A stretch of DNA of 64,000 bases from Arthrobacter sp. KBS0703 (GCF_002008315.2 NZ_MVDG02000001.1:4216001-4280000), one strand, 5' to 3'. Counted from the first letter of the stretch, positions 43,146 to 52,694 are shown. A program made the numbers and translations. Notes: a model not told the origin generated them from the letters alone.

Positions 43146-44123
43146 CTAGAGGCAGGAGTAGTCGTAGTCGAAGCCCTTGGCGACGAACTGGGTGAGGACC
43201 ACGTTGCCGCCCGGAGTGAGGGGTGAGGCGGCGCAGTTGTTCTTGGCCCCGGTCGCAGTGCGGGCACCGGCGAGCCAGCTCGGGAGGTCATACAGGCTGC
43301 TGTCCGCAGTGACCTGGCCGACGATCTGCCCCCACTGGGACCCGGTGGAGTAGATGCCCACGGTCGCCCCGATGCTCTGGAAGAAGTCCGTCATGCCCTC
43401 GAGGTCCGCCCGGTTGGCGGTCTTGTCCCCGGACCACGTGTTCCCGGTTTCGACGTCAAGCCACCAGAGGTAGTCCTCGGGGTTGGTTATGCTGCGGAGG
43501 TAGGCGTCGTCGAAGGCCTTGGCGTAGCCGTACATGTAGGAGCACGGTGCGTCCTTCTTTCCTTCCGTGCACTCGCCGTACGGGTTCGCTACGGTCTTGC
43601 CGCCATATTCGTTGCTGGTGGGCCACCAGGTCCCGGCCGTGCCGGGGTTGGCGGTGTTGACGTACAGGGCCACGGTGGGCTGGCCGGTTCCGCCGAGCGA
43701 GTCATCCGCCCAGTCGAGCTGCTGGTGCAGGCACGGGTTGGTGGTGTTAGCCAGCCCGTTATTGACGCCCACGATTGCGAACGCCGCGTCCTCGGGCAGG
43801 GCCTTGTTGCACTGCGGCCAGGAAACGTCGTTGCCCAGCAGGACCCCGCCGCCCCCGGATGGTTGAGCCCCGGAGGGCTGTGCGCCGGGGGGCTGTGCGC
43901 CCGACGGCTGGGCCAGGGGGGAGGGAGATGACGACGGCGGGACGGCAGGCTGGGCGGTAGACGACTGGGCAGCGGGCCAGTCTCCCGCAGGCACCGGACC
44001 TCCATCCACGCGGGGTCCGGGCACCAGGCCCAGGACGGTTGTGATCACGAAGGAGAGCATCACGGACGCCTGCGGCCGGGGAGGGCGTTTCTTGCTGAAC
44101 ACCGCGGAGGTGAAGGTGAACAA
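43146..44123 (-). CDS. secreted GH25-like (lysozyme-fold) protein
   Basis: A 325-residue exported protein. The start is TTG at 44123, supported by GGGAGG 5 bases upstream; a GTG at 44102 is less well supported. The N-terminal basic segment and the hydrophobic core SVMLSFVITTVLGLVPG form a signal or anchor. A linker with repeated QPSGAQP units follows. The domain starts at LGNDVSWPQCNKALPEDAAF and contains WWLDVETGNTW, whose Asp-x-Glu pair matches the catalytic site of GH25-like lysozymes. The remote family is DUF1906/GH25-like; a cell-wall role is likely but not proven. It is divergent from the HTH-MurA gene. Confidence 0.8.
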   Translation of the reverse strand: MFTFTSAVFSKKRPPRPQASVMLSFVITTVLGLVPGPRVDGGPVPAGDWPAAQSSTAQPAVPPSSSPSPLAQPSGAQPPGAQPSGAQPSGGGGVLLGNDVSWPQCNKALPEDAAFAIVGVNNGLANTTNPCLHQQLDWADDSLGGTGQPTVALYVNTANPGTAGTWWPTSNEYGGKTVANPYGECTEGKKDAPCSYMYGYAKAFDDAYLRSITNPEDYLWWLDVETGNTWSGDKTANRADLEGMTDFFQSIGATVGIYSTGSQWGQIVGQVTADSSLYDLPSWLAGARTATGAKNNCAASPLTPGGNVVLTQFVAKGFDYDYSCL

Positions 44124-44349
44124 TGCGGCCTCCCGTTCCGATAACGACCCCAGCCGGTAGCGTTAGCTTGCTCCGGATGCCTCCTCCGGTCAAGGCCTTC
44201 CGGCGTGCCGAGCCGGGACGCGTTGCTGCTGGCGCAGGTCAGATAACGGGAGGATTACTTTTATCGCATGAAGCGGGTATGAATGTGACATTTACGGCAC
44301 TTTAGTCGTTTCCTCGGTAGCAATACATCATTAGTGATATTTTTTCATC

Positions 44350-45873
44350 ATGACACAACAGACTGCTGAACAGGTCGGCCTCATGCTCCGCGACGCCCGG
44401 GGGCAGAACGGCTGGACGCAGGGGCAGCTTGCGGCCGAGCTCGGGACGAGCCAAAGTGCCGTTGCCCGGATGGAGCAGGGCAAGCAGAACCTGAGCCTGA
44501 AAATGATCCAGCGCCTCGAGGCGATCTTTGGCCGGAGCATCGTCCAGCTCGGCAAGTCCCAGATGACCCACCTCCGTGTGGAAGGCGGCCGGACGCTCTC
44601 CGGCTCTGTTGACGTCAACACGAGCAAGAACGCCGGCGTGGCGCTGCTCTGCGCCAGCCTCATCAACCGCGGCACCACCACCCTGCGCCGGCTGGCCCGG
44701 ATTGAGGAAGTCAACCGGATCGTCGAGGTGCTCACCAGCATCGGCGTCGAATGCATCTGGCTCAACGACAACGATCTCCAGCTCCGTCGGCCCGCAGTCC
44801 TGGACCTCGAGTCCATGGACGTCGAGGCCGCCCGCCGGACCCGCAGCGTGATCATGCTCCTCGGGCCGCTGCTGGACCAGTCGGCCGAGTACCGGCTTCC
44901 CTACGCCGGCGGCTGCGACCTGGGCACCCGCACCGTGGAGCCGCACATGCAGGCGCTGCGCCAGTTCGGGCTGTCGGTGGAGGCCACCGCCGGCTTCTAC
45001 ACCGTACAGGCGCCGCCGTCGGACAGCTTTGACCGGTCCTTCGTGCTGACCGAACGCGGGGACACGGTCACGGAAAACGCCATCATGGCCGCCGCCCACC
45101 GTTGCGGCAGCACCATCATCCGGAACGCCAGCCCCAACTACATGGTGCAGGACCTCTGCTTCTACCTGCAGAGGCTCGGCGTGGAGATCGACGGCGTGGG
45201 CACCACAACGCTGAAGATCACCGGCAAGCCGTCCATCGACGTCGACATCGAATACTTCCCTTCCGAGGACCCGATCGAGGCGATGAGCCTCATCACTGCC
45301 GGCATCGTGACCAATTCCGAGGTGACCATCCGCCGGGTGCCCATCGAATTCATGGAAATCGAGCTTGCCACCCTGGAGCAGATGGGCCAGAAGCTGGAGG
45401 TTTCCGGGGAGTATATGGCCCGCAACGGACGCACCCGGCTGGTGGACGTGACCACCAGGCCCTCCGAACTGCGCGCGCCGGAGGACAAGATCCACCCGAT
45501 GCCGTTCCCGGGGCTGAACATCGACAACCTGCCGTTCTTCGCTGTCATTGCGGGCAACGCGGAGGGCCAGACCATGATCCACGACTGGGTCTACGAGAAC
45601 CGTGCCATCTACCTCACGGAGCTGAATAAGCTGGGCGCCCGCGTGCAGCTGCTGGATCCGCACCGGATCTACGTCAACGGCCCCACCCGCTGGCGGGCCG
45701 CCGAGGTGGGCTGCCCGCCGGCCCTCCGCCCGGCAGCCTGCCTGCTCCTGGCCATGCTCGCGGCGCGGGGAGTGTCGGAACTGCGCAACATCTATGTGAT
45801 CGAGCGCGGCTACGAGGACCTGGCCGAGCGGCTCAACACGATCGGCGCCAAGATCGAGTACTTCCAGGACTAA
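44350..45873 (+). CDS. MurA-like enolpyruvyl transferase with N-terminal HTH domain
   Basis: A 507-residue fusion. Residues 1-65 are an XRE-type helix-turn-helix ([20 protein letters not shown]). Residues 75-500 are an EPSP-synthase/MurA barrel pair. Catalytic features remain: [11 protein letters not shown] (the Lys-Asn pair of MurA) and the loop [15 protein letters not shown], with Cys at the PEP-reactive position. MurA transfers enolpyruvate to UDP-GlcNAc at the first step of peptidoglycan synthesis. This form is known in actinobacteria beside an ordinary MurA, and the DNA-binding part suggests it may sense a wall precursor. The leader is AT-rich just before the ATG. Confidence 0.88.
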   Translation: MTQQTAEQVGLMLRDARGQNGWTQGQLAAELGTSQSAVARMEQGKQNLSLKMIQRLEAIFGRSIVQLGKSQMTHLRVEGGRTLSGSVDVNTSKNAGVALLCASLINRGTTTLRRLARIEEVNRIVEVLTSIGVECIWLNDNDLQLRRPAVLDLESMDVEAARRTRSVIMLLGPLLDQSAEYRLPYAGGCDLGTRTVEPHMQALRQFGLSVEATAGFYTVQAPPSDSFDRSFVLTERGDTVTENAIMAAAHRCGSTIIRNASPNYMVQDLCFYLQRLGVEIDGVGTTTLKITGKPSIDVDIEYFPSEDPIEAMSLITAGIVTNSEVTIRRVPIEFMEIELATLEQMGQKLEVSGEYMARNGRTRLVDVTTRPSELRAPEDKIHPMPFPGLNIDNLPFFAVIAGNAEGQTMIHDWVYENRAIYLTELNKLGARVQLLDPHRIYVNGPTRWRAAEVGCPPALRPAACLLLAMLAARGVSELRNIYVIERGYEDLAERLNTIGAKIEYFQD

Positions 45874-45879
45874 CGCAGG

Positions 45880-45974
45880 GCGCGAACGGACACTTAAGCC
45901 CCCGCCCGAGGGCGCGAACTGGCAGACAACGACCGCTCCGGGAGGATTTGAGGGCCACAAGTGCTCGTTCGCGC
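45880..45974. repeat. dispersed intergenic palindrome, copy B
   Basis: The ends gcgcgaacggacacttaagcc (45880-45900) and gggccacaagtgctcgttcg (45952-45971, continuing to gcgc) are inverted copies of one another with a few changes; about 50 bases lie between them. The left 21 bp occur exactly, in reverse, at 30195-30215. It starts 7 bases after the HTH-MurA stop codon. Confidence 0.75.
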
Positions 45975-46021
45975 TTCGTCATGTCGGGGACGATTGGGCC
46001 GGTCTGGCGCACAATGTAGGC

Positions 46022-47257
46022 ATGCGGACTTTTGGGGTCGAGGAAGAACTGCTGATCGTGGATCCGGACAGCGGCGAACCGCTCGCGCTCGCCGATGCGC
46101 TGCTGGCCGGCCGCAAACTCGCGGCCGACGACGCTCCGGACAAGCCCCGGCTGCTGCAGAAGCAGACCAAACCCGCCTGCGACGACGAAATGGGCTTGAG
46201 CGCTGAACTCAAGCTCGAACAGATCGAAACCCAGACCCGGCCGTGCCTGGACTATGCGGAACTGCTCCGCCAGATCGGCGCCGGCCGGGCGATGGCGGAT
46301 GATGCCGCCCAGCGGCAGGGCGCGCGGGTGGCGGCGCTGGCAACCTCCCCGCTGTCCCTCGCAAGCCACACGACCCCGGACCCGCGGTACGCCCGGATGC
46401 TCGAGCGCTTCGGCCTGACCGCCCAGGAACAGCTGACCTGCGGCTTCCACGTCCACACCTTCATCGAATCCCAGGACGAAGGCGTGGCGGTCCTGGACCG
46501 GATCAGGGACAAGTTGGCTGTCCTGATTGCCCTCAGCGCCAACTCCCCGTTCTGGCAGGGCGTGGAAACCGGGTTCGAGAGCTACCGCACCCAGGCCTGG
46601 AACCGCTGGCCGACGTCCGGCCCCACCGCCATCTACGGCAGCCTGTCGGCGTACCGGCGGGTGGTGACCCGCCTGCTGGACAGCGGTGTGCTGCTGGATG
46701 AGGGCATGATCTACTTCGATGCGCGGCTCTCCCGGAACCACCCCACGGTGGAGGTCCGGGTGGCCGACGTCTGCCTCCGTGCCGAGGACGCCGCGCTGAT
46801 CGCCGTCCTGGTCCGCGCGCTGGTGGAGTCCGCCGGCAGGGAATGGCGCGAAGGCGTGGAGCCGGCACCGGTCCCCACCGTGCTGTTGCGCATGGCGGCG
46901 TGGCAGGCCAGTAATTTCGGCCTGCGCGGCGAGCTGCTGGATTTCGGCAGCTTCCGGCCCGCACCCGCCGCGGACGTAGCGCGCTCGCTCGTCGATTTCC
47001 TCGAGCCGGTCCTGGCCGAGAACGGTGAGCTCGAGCTCGCCAGGCAGGGCGTCGAGGAGATCATTGCGCGCGGTACCGGCGCCGCGGAGCAGCGCACCGT
47101 CCGGGAAACCGTGATGGAAAAGGCAGAGCCCGACGACGGCGGGCTGGGTGCCGTCGTCGGGCATGCCGTGCGGGCCACGCTGCGCGGGACGGCGGGTTAC
47201 GCGGACGACGCGGACACGGTGCCTGTGCCGGAGCTGCTGCGCGTGCGCCAGTCCTGA
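46022..47257 (+). CDS. YbdK-type carboxylate-amine ligase (glutamate-cysteine ligase 2 family)
   Basis: A 411-residue enzyme of the GCS2 family. Motifs are [20 protein letters not shown] at the N-terminus (Glu residues that bind Mg-ATP), [15 protein letters not shown] in the core and [15 protein letters not shown]. Members ligate glutamate to an amine, with weak glutamate-cysteine ligase activity in E. coli YbdK; actinobacteria also use relatives for mycothiol-like or gamma-glutamyl metabolism. The true substrate is open. ATG 46022 lies just after the palindromic element. The gene stands alone. Confidence 0.9.
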   Translation: MRTFGVEEELLIVDPDSGEPLALADALLAGRKLAADDAPDKPRLLQKQTKPACDDEMGLSAELKLEQIETQTRPCLDYAELLRQIGAGRAMADDAAQRQGARVAALATSPLSLASHTTPDPRYARMLERFGLTAQEQLTCGFHVHTFIESQDEGVAVLDRIRDKLAVLIALSANSPFWQGVETGFESYRTQAWNRWPTSGPTAIYGSLSAYRRVVTRLLDSGVLLDEGMIYFDARLSRNHPTVEVRVADVCLRAEDAALIAVLVRALVESAGREWREGVEPAPVPTVLLRMAAWQASNFGLRGELLDFGSFRPAPAADVARSLVDFLEPVLAENGELELARQGVEEIIARGTGAAEQRTVRETVMEKAEPDDGGLGAVVGHAVRATLRGTAGYADDADTVPVPELLRVRQS

Positions 47258-47264
47258 TCCCGTT

Positions 47265-47284
47265 GCCCAAATGTTCGTTCGCGC
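47265..47284. repeat. half copy of the dispersed intergenic element
   Basis: gcccaaatgttcgttcgcgc resembles one arm of the elements at 30158 and 45880 (complement GCGCGAACGAACATTTGGGC against GCGCGAACGGACACTTAAGCC). It lies just after the YbdK-type gene. Confidence 0.45.
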
Positions 47285-47388
47285 TCAAAGGGGCGGGGAT
47301 GTTTCCGATGGTCATTTCGCGGTAAACCAGCCGAAATATTGGCTGGCTACTGTGGAACCAAATGATCCACTCGGGGAAGGCATGGACC

Positions 47389-48060
47389 ATGCGCGTAGGA
47401 ATCATCCGGGTTTTGACGACGTCGGACCGGCGACTGTTGAACTCCCACGGCAGGCTGCTGCAGGAAACCTTCGGCTTCGAGGTAACGTCCCGGTGCATCC
47501 CGGACCAGCCGTCCGGGGTCCACAACGCCGAGTCGCTGCAGCGCGCCGTTCCGAAGGTCGTGGAACTGGCGCTCGACATGGCCGGCGACGTTGATGCCCT
47601 GATCGTCAGCTGCGCCGCCGATCCGGGCCTGGCGGAGGCGCGCGGCCTGGTGAACGTTCCGGTGATCGGTGCCGGTTCCGCGGCTGCTGCTGCCGCGCTC
47701 ACGTTCGGCGGCCGGGTGGGGGTGCTGGGCCTCAAGGACTCGGTGCCGAGCCCGATCTCGGACGCCCTGGGGGAGCGGATGCTGCTGATCGACGGCCCGG
47801 AGAGCGTGGAGACTCCGGAAGGGTTCCTCATGCCGACGGGGATCTTCGACGCCCTGGCCGCCGCCCACATGCTGGTGGACGCGGGCGCGGATGTCATCGT
47901 GGAGGCCAGCACCGGGCTGACCAGCATCGGCATGGCGGACGTCCTGCGGAGCAGGCTCGGGATTCCGGTCATCGACCCGGTGATGGCTGCCGGGTCCATG
48001 CTGGTCTCGGCCGTGGCGTCGCGTGCCCTGCCGACGCCCCGGGCGCTTCAGGCGGTCTGA
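47389..48060 (+). CDS. aspartate/glutamate racemase-family protein
   Basis: A 223-residue member of the Asp/Glu/hydantoin racemase fold. The start at ATG 47389 (MRVGIIRVLTTSD) has GGAAGG upstream. The N-half catalytic Cys is present in LIVSCAADPG. The C-half Cys, normally in a GCxG-type loop, is missing: the corresponding stretch reads VIVEASTGLTSIG. With only one Cys, two-base racemisation is unlikely. A decarboxylase- or isomerase-like activity, or use of the Ser/Thr instead, is possible. It converges on the adenylation/acyltransferase gene and overlaps its end by 13 bp. Confidence 0.8.
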   Translation: MRVGIIRVLTTSDRRLLNSHGRLLQETFGFEVTSRCIPDQPSGVHNAESLQRAVPKVVELALDMAGDVDALIVSCAADPGLAEARGLVNVPVIGAGSAAAAAALTFGGRVGVLGLKDSVPSPISDALGERMLLIDGPESVETPEGFLMPTGIFDALAAAHMLVDAGADVIVEASTGLTSIGMADVLRSRLGIPVIDPVMAAGSMLVSAVASRALPTPRALQAV

Positions 48061-50668
48061 GGCCGGATCCTGCCGGCACGTTGCCGCCGCCGGTTGGTCT
48101 TCCACCGGTGCGCCGTGCCCATCACCCGTGTGCACACCGCCCAGTAGGCCACGCCGGCGGCAAGCGATGCCGCCACGGCCAGGGCGGGGCTGATCCCGGC
48201 CAGCGGAGGGTAGACCAGCCAGTGGACCAGGTACGTGTAGAGCGAGGCGCTGGCCAGCAGCATGGTCAGGCGGCCGAAGACCTTCGGCACCGGCAGGGTT
48301 GGCAGCCAGATGAGCAGCAGGATCCCCGCGACCACCGTAAGCTCCCGGGTGGCATTCTCGAAGAAACCGGGAACCGTCGCGGCGGCAAGGGCAGACACGA
48401 CGCAGCGCTGAACCGCGGTCCGGGACCGCGCGACGGCCCAGCCCAGGGCGAAGAGCCACAGGGCGGGCGCGGTGTGCGGCACGCCGGGATCAACCAGCTC
48501 GTAGCGCGTGAGCAGCCCTGCCCCGGTGAGGACGAGCGGGAAGAGCAGCGGAAGGCGACGCTCGGCGCGGTGCACCCAGGGAATCGCGAGCAGGGCGGTC
48601 ATGCCCGCAAGCAGGTAGACAAGCACCTCAATGAACCAGAAGTGCCACTGGGTGGTCACCGCCTCCGGCCCGATGACGGCGTTGAGGAGCACGATGTTGG
48701 CGAGGCTGTACCTGTCGGTGATGAGGTAGGCGAACGCGATGAACGCCATGCTGGGGACCACCACCCTGGCCAGGCTGGCAAGCTGCCGCCGGAGCCGGGG
48801 CAGCTGTTCCCCGGACAGCTGGAACCGCGCGAAGTTGTAGCCGGCCACCGCCATGAGCACGTGGGCTGTCCCCTGCCAGCTGAAGAATCCGACGTGCGTG
48901 CTGACGATCAGCACGATCGACACAGCCCGCAGCACGATGCTGGTTTCCAGCGGCACCAAGAAGCGCCGCATCTTCCGCCCCGACACACTGCTCCGCCCCG
49001 GCAGGCTGCGCTCCGGCACATCGCGCAGTCGCGGTTCCAGGTCCCGGACAGGGGTGACGTGCCAGTCCTGCGGGAGGTGCCCCAGCGCCTGTTCCAGCCT
49101 GACGGACGCCGCCACATAGGACAGCGAGTCCCCGCCCAGCGAGACGAACGTATCGCCGGGCGCGATCTCCGTGAGCTCCAGCGTGTCCTGGAAGATGCTG
49201 AGGACGTTGTCGGGCCCGGCGGCGGCCCCCGAAGAGCTCGCCGCCGGCTCAGTTCCGGGCCGGTTGCTGTGGGACACGCCGTTTCCGGACAGCGCAAGGA
49301 CCGCCGGATAGTCCAGTTTGCCGGTGGCCAGGCGGGGGAGATGCTCGACGGCGTGCAGCTCAAGTGCCGCCCGGGGCCTGGCTCTTATACACATCTGCGC
49401 GAGGACCTTGGCCAGCAGGTGCGTGTCGTGGTCGCCCTCGACGGCGACCACGACGCCCTGGTCGGTGCCGGCGCTCGCCGCCTGCACGCCAAGGCCGGCC
49501 AGGATCCGTTCCACCTGCCCGAGGTCGACCCGGAGCTGTCTCTTATACACATCTAGATGTGTATAAGAGACAGGCCCACCACTTCGTAGACACCGGCGGG
49601 ATGCCTCCGGGCGAGGTCGCCGGTGCGGAGTTCGCTGATGGTCCTGGCCGCGGCGAGGTCCGCAGGGCTCTCGGCGTACCCGAGCATGACGTTGGGTCCG
49701 GTGTAGACGAGTTCGCCGTGCTCCAGGCCGGGCACGGGGTCGATGCGGAACGCCCCGCCGGGCACGGGAACGCCGATGGAACCCGGGACCGTGGCTGCCA
49801 GATCGGGAGGAAGGTAGGCCATCCGGGCCGTGGCCTCCGTCTGGCCGTACATCACGAAGAGTTCCCAGCCGCGCCGGCGGCCGAGCCCGGCGTAGCTTTG
49901 CACCATCTCGGGTGCGAGGCGGCCGCCGGCCTGGGTCACGTAGCGCAGGCTGGGGAGATCCATCTCAGCGAAGGCGACCCGTTCCAGCAGCTCAAAGGTG
50001 TAGGGAACGGCCGCGAATGACGTCGCCCGGCGGCTGCGGAACAGTTCCCAGAAGCACGGATCAACCACGGACAGGTCCGTGAGCACCAGGCCTGCCCCGC
50101 GGAGCAGGTGGCTGTTGATCACGGACAGCCCGTAGCAGTACGACATCGGCAGGGTCGTGGCCGCGCGGTCATCCGGGCCGATGTTCAGGTACCCGGCAAT
50201 GGACTCCGCGTTGGCCTGCAGGTTGGCGTGGGACAGGCGCACCAGTTTGGGGGAGCCCGTGGAGCCGGACGTGCTGAGCATGAGCGCAAGGTCCGGGTGC
50301 AGCTCGTGCCGGGTGCCGGGGCGGCGCTCCTCCAGCACGGGCTGCCCGTCTCCGGAGCGCAGAATGACGTCGGGCTCGTAGGCCGCAACGATGGAGTCCA
50401 GGGCTGCGGGTTTGTCCTCCGGCAGGAGGATCAGCGGGTGGCCGGAGACTAGGGCCGCCAGGTAGGCGATCAGCGAATCGACGTCGTTGGCGGCGGCCAA
50501 CGCCACCAGGCGCCGCTCGGTGCCGAGCCGGAGCGCGAGGGCATCGACGCGGTCGGCAAGCTCCCGGTAGGTCAGGGCGAAGTCGCCGGCGAGGATGGCG
50601 GGCCTGTCCCCGTGGCTCGCAAGATCCGAGGCAAAGGACACCCGCTCGAAATCGAGCTGTGTGGTCAC
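48048..50668 (-). CDS. adenylation - carrier - membrane acyltransferase fusion, split by adapters
   Basis: One gene from GTG 50668 to the stop at 48048, about 870 residues. Residues 1-370 are an AMP-binding (acyl/aminoacyl adenylating) domain: LMLSTSGSTGSPKLVRLSHA, VMYGQTEATARMAYLPPDLA, GELVYTGPNVMLGYAES, and A10 PRLATGKLDY after the junction. A carrier domain follows, with the phosphopantetheine site VSLGGDSLSYVAAS. The last 370 residues are an acyltransferase-3-type membrane domain with about 10 helices (STHVGFFSWQGTAHVLMAVA, TTQWHFWFIEVLVYLLAGMT). Adapters interrupt at 49536-49573 and 49378-49396; excising the first restores the frame, but the A8 hinge residues are absent. Its promoter carries an iron box. 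It is probably a one-protein system that activates an acid, holds it as a thioester and passes it to an acceptor at the membrane. Confidence 0.85.
49378..49396. other. half Nextera adapter (19 bp, one mismatch)
   Basis: ctggctcttatacacatct differs from the 19-bp mosaic end ctgtctcttatacacatct by one base and is followed directly by native-looking sequence. It replaces a few codons between the carrier-proximal C-lobe segments of the adenylation domain. Confidence 0.9.
49536..49573. other. Nextera mate-pair junction adapter (assembly artefact)
   Basis: A full 38-bp palindrome, splitting the adenylation domain after VYEVVG. The 139 bp between this and the half adapter at 49378 are a small separately joined piece. 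Confidence 0.97.
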
Positions 50669-50681
50669 CCGGAAGATTTTA

Positions 50682-50700
50682 TTAGTTAAGGCTTACCTAA
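50682..50700 (-). promoter_or_regulatory. DtxR/IdeR-like iron box
   Basis: TTAGTTAAGGCTTACCTAA matches the 19-bp DtxR/IdeR consensus TTAGGTTAGGCTAACCTAA at 16 positions and is itself nearly palindromic. It lies 14 bases before the GTG start of the adenylation/acyltransferase gene and overlaps the AT-rich core of its promoter. Repression by an iron-loaded regulator is therefore expected. Confidence 0.75.
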
Positions 50701-50740
50701 GTAAAACCGGTCGGCCTGGCGTTACGCCGTGCCATTCTCG

Positions 50741-51949
50741 TTAGATCTGCTTGAGTGCCTGCTCCAGGTCACCGATCAGGTCCTCGGGATCCTCCAGCCC
50801 CACCGACAGGCGCACCACGCCGTCGCTGAGGCCGATGGCCGCCCGGCCCTCCGGGCCCATGGCCCGGTGCGTCGTTGTGGCGGGGTGGGTGATAAGGGAC
50901 TTGGCGTCGCCCAGGTTGTTGGAGATGTCGATGATCTTCAGGGCATCCAGCAGCGCGAAGGCGGCGGCCTTGCCGGACTGGCCGGCCGTCGTCGCGAGTT
51001 CCAGCGTGAGCACGGTGCCGCCGGCCTTCATCTGCTTCGCGGCCAGCTCGTACTGCGGGTGGGACTTCAGCAGCGGGTACTTGACCCAGCTGACAGCGGG
51101 CTGGTCCTCGAGCCATTCGGCGAGGCGCAGCGCTGTGGCCGACGAGTGGTTCACGCGCAGGGCCATGGTTTCCAGGCCCTTGGTGAGCACCCAGGCGTTG
51201 AACGCGGACAGGGCTGGCCCCGTGTGGCGCATGAGCTGCTTGACCGGTCCGTCGATGAATTCCTTGGTGCCCAGGATCGCCCCGCCCAGGACCCGGCCCT
51301 GGCCGTCGATGTGCTTGGTGCCGGAGTAGACGATCACGTCCGCGCCGAGCTCGCCGCAGCGCTGGAGCAGCGGGGTGGCAAAGACGTTGTCGACGACGAC
51401 GGTGGCTCCCGCGGCATGGGCCAGTTCGCTGACCGCGGCGATGTCCACGATCTCCTGCATGGGGTTCGACGGCGATTCGAAGAACACGGCCGTGGTGGGC
51501 CCCGAGAGGGCCTCGCGCCACTGGTCCAGGTCCGGTCCGTCAACGAACACCGTCTCCACGCCCCAGCGCGGCAGGATCTCGTTGAGGATCACGAAGCAGG
51601 AGCCGAACAGCGAGCGGGCCGCCACCACGCGGTCCCCGGCGGCGAGCAGCGCGCCGAGGGCGGTGAACACGGCGGACATGCCGGACGCCGTCGCAAAGCA
51701 CGCTTCGGTGCCCTCCAGCAGGCGCAGACGCTCCTGGAAGGTGGCCACGGACGGGTTGCCGTAGCGGGAATAGACGAAGCGTTCGTCCTCGCCGGTGAAG
51801 GCGCGCTCGGCGGCGGCGGCGGATTCATAAACGAACCCGGAGTTCAGGAACACGGGCTCCGTGGTTTCCTGGAAGTTGGTACGGTCCAGCCCGCCGCGGA
51901 CGGCCTGGGTCTCCGGGCTCCAGCCTGCGGCGTCTTGATTGAAGGTCAC
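50741..51949 (-). CDS. metZ: O-succinylhomoserine sulfhydrylase
   Basis: A 402-residue PLP enzyme of the Cys/Met metabolism family. MetZ makes homocysteine directly from sulfide and O-succinylhomoserine. The signature VIVYSGTKHIDGQGRVLGGA carries the PLP-binding Lys. Other family motifs are RYGNPSVATFQERLRLLEGT, FFESPSNPMQEIVDIAAVSE and GDAKSLITHPATTTHRAMG. It starts one base after the rhodanese stop and belongs to the three-gene operon behind the SAM-IV-like riboswitch. Cystathionine gamma-synthase is the main alternative, but the length and the N-terminal FQETTEPVFLNSGFVYESA favour MetZ. Confidence 0.92.
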   Translation of the reverse strand: MTFNQDAAGWSPETQAVRGGLDRTNFQETTEPVFLNSGFVYESAAAAERAFTGEDERFVYSRYGNPSVATFQERLRLLEGTEACFATASGMSAVFTALGALLAAGDRVVAARSLFGSCFVILNEILPRWGVETVFVDGPDLDQWREALSGPTTAVFFESPSNPMQEIVDIAAVSELAHAAGATVVVDNVFATPLLQRCGELGADVIVYSGTKHIDGQGRVLGGAILGTKEFIDGPVKQLMRHTGPALSAFNAWVLTKGLETMALRVNHSSATALRLAEWLEDQPAVSWVKYPLLKSHPQYELAAKQMKAGGTVLTLELATTAGQSGKAAAFALLDALKIIDISNNLGDAKSLITHPATTTHRAMGPEGRAAIGLSDGVVRLSVGLEDPEDLIGDLEQALKQI

Positions 51950-52360
51950 TTAGTTCTTTCCCACGTTCGTTGGCAGGCCGCGGTTCTTCCAGCCGTTGAC
52001 GGTGCGCTCGCCGTAGCGGTCCGGCTCGCCCTCGAAACCCTCAAGGACGTTGTAGGCCGTGAAGCCGGCCTGCGTGGCGGCGATGGCGGCGGCGATGGAG
52101 CGCTGGCCCGAACGGCACAGGAAGATGAGCTCCACCGCGGTGTCCTCGGGGGCCTGCTGCTTAAGCTGCTCGATGAAGTCGCGGTTGGGGATGCCGCCGG
52201 GGAAGGTCCACTGGATGAACAGCGGGTCGTTCTCCGTGGCCTTGGTGTCCGGAATGCCGATGTGGGCCCACTCGCCCTCGGTGCGGACGTCCACCAATAT
52301 GGCGCCCTGCTCCAGCTTGGCCCACGCATCCGGCGGGGTCAGGTCTCCGGCGTAGCTCAT
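51950..52360 (-). CDS. single-domain rhodanese-like sulfurtransferase
   Basis: A 136-residue rhodanese domain. The active-site loop is LCRSGQRS, with the catalytic Cys that carries a persulfide; the entry motif is AILVDVRTEGEW. Actinobacteria often place this gene directly before metZ, where it may deliver sulfur or trap sulfite/cyanide. The start overlaps the DUF1737 stop by ATGA, and the stop abuts metZ, so the three are translationally coupled. Confidence 0.92.
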   Translation of the reverse strand: MSYAGDLTPPDAWAKLEQGAILVDVRTEGEWAHIGIPDTKATENDPLFIQWTFPGGIPNRDFIEQLKQQAPEDTAVELIFLCRSGQRSIAAAIAATQAGFTAYNVLEGFEGEPDRYGERTVNGWKNRGLPTNVGKN

Positions 52361-52665
52361 GCGTGCCCCTCGAATGCTTCGGCGTTGAGGTCGTCGTCCG
52401 AGTCCAGCCGGTCCACGGCCGTGGCCACCGCGGCGTCGGCGCTGGCGATGGCGGCGGGCAGCACAAGGGCCTGCGCCACGATCACATTGATGCCGTTGTA
52501 CGCGGCGGCGGGGCTGCCGTGCAGCACGTACCCCTCCGCCAGGGCCGTGGAGATGCGCTCACAGAAGGTGCGGTCGTCCGGGCCCGTGATCAGGCGGTAG
52601 GACAGTTTTTCCTCAGGTTGGTCCTGCGGGGACGGCAGGGTTGTGCCGGCGGGGGCGTCCGTCAT
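52357..52665 (-). CDS. DUF1737 protein, first gene of the metZ operon
   Basis: A 102-residue protein. The DUF1737 block is clear: LSYRLITGPDDRTFCERIST followed by EGYVLHGSPAAAYNG, a small alpha/beta unit found in many bacteria with no known function. A Pro/Thr-rich N-terminus and an Asp-rich C-terminus surround it. It begins at ATG 52665 and opens the SAM-regulated operon with rhodanese and metZ, so a link to sulfur metabolism is plausible. Confidence 0.85.
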   Translation of the reverse strand: MTDAPAGTTLPSPQDQPEEKLSYRLITGPDDRTFCERISTALAEGYVLHGSPAAAYNGINVIVAQALVLPAAIASADAAVATAVDRLDSDDDLNAEAFEGHA

Positions 52666-52694
52666 GACGGATCTCCTTCTCTCACGCTTGCAGC

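Noticed and set aside
43860..43925. Tandem repeat as a non-coding satellite
   Set aside because: It encodes the in-frame Gln-Pro-Ser/Pro-Gly-Ala linker of the secreted GH25-like protein, a normal wall-spanning linker.
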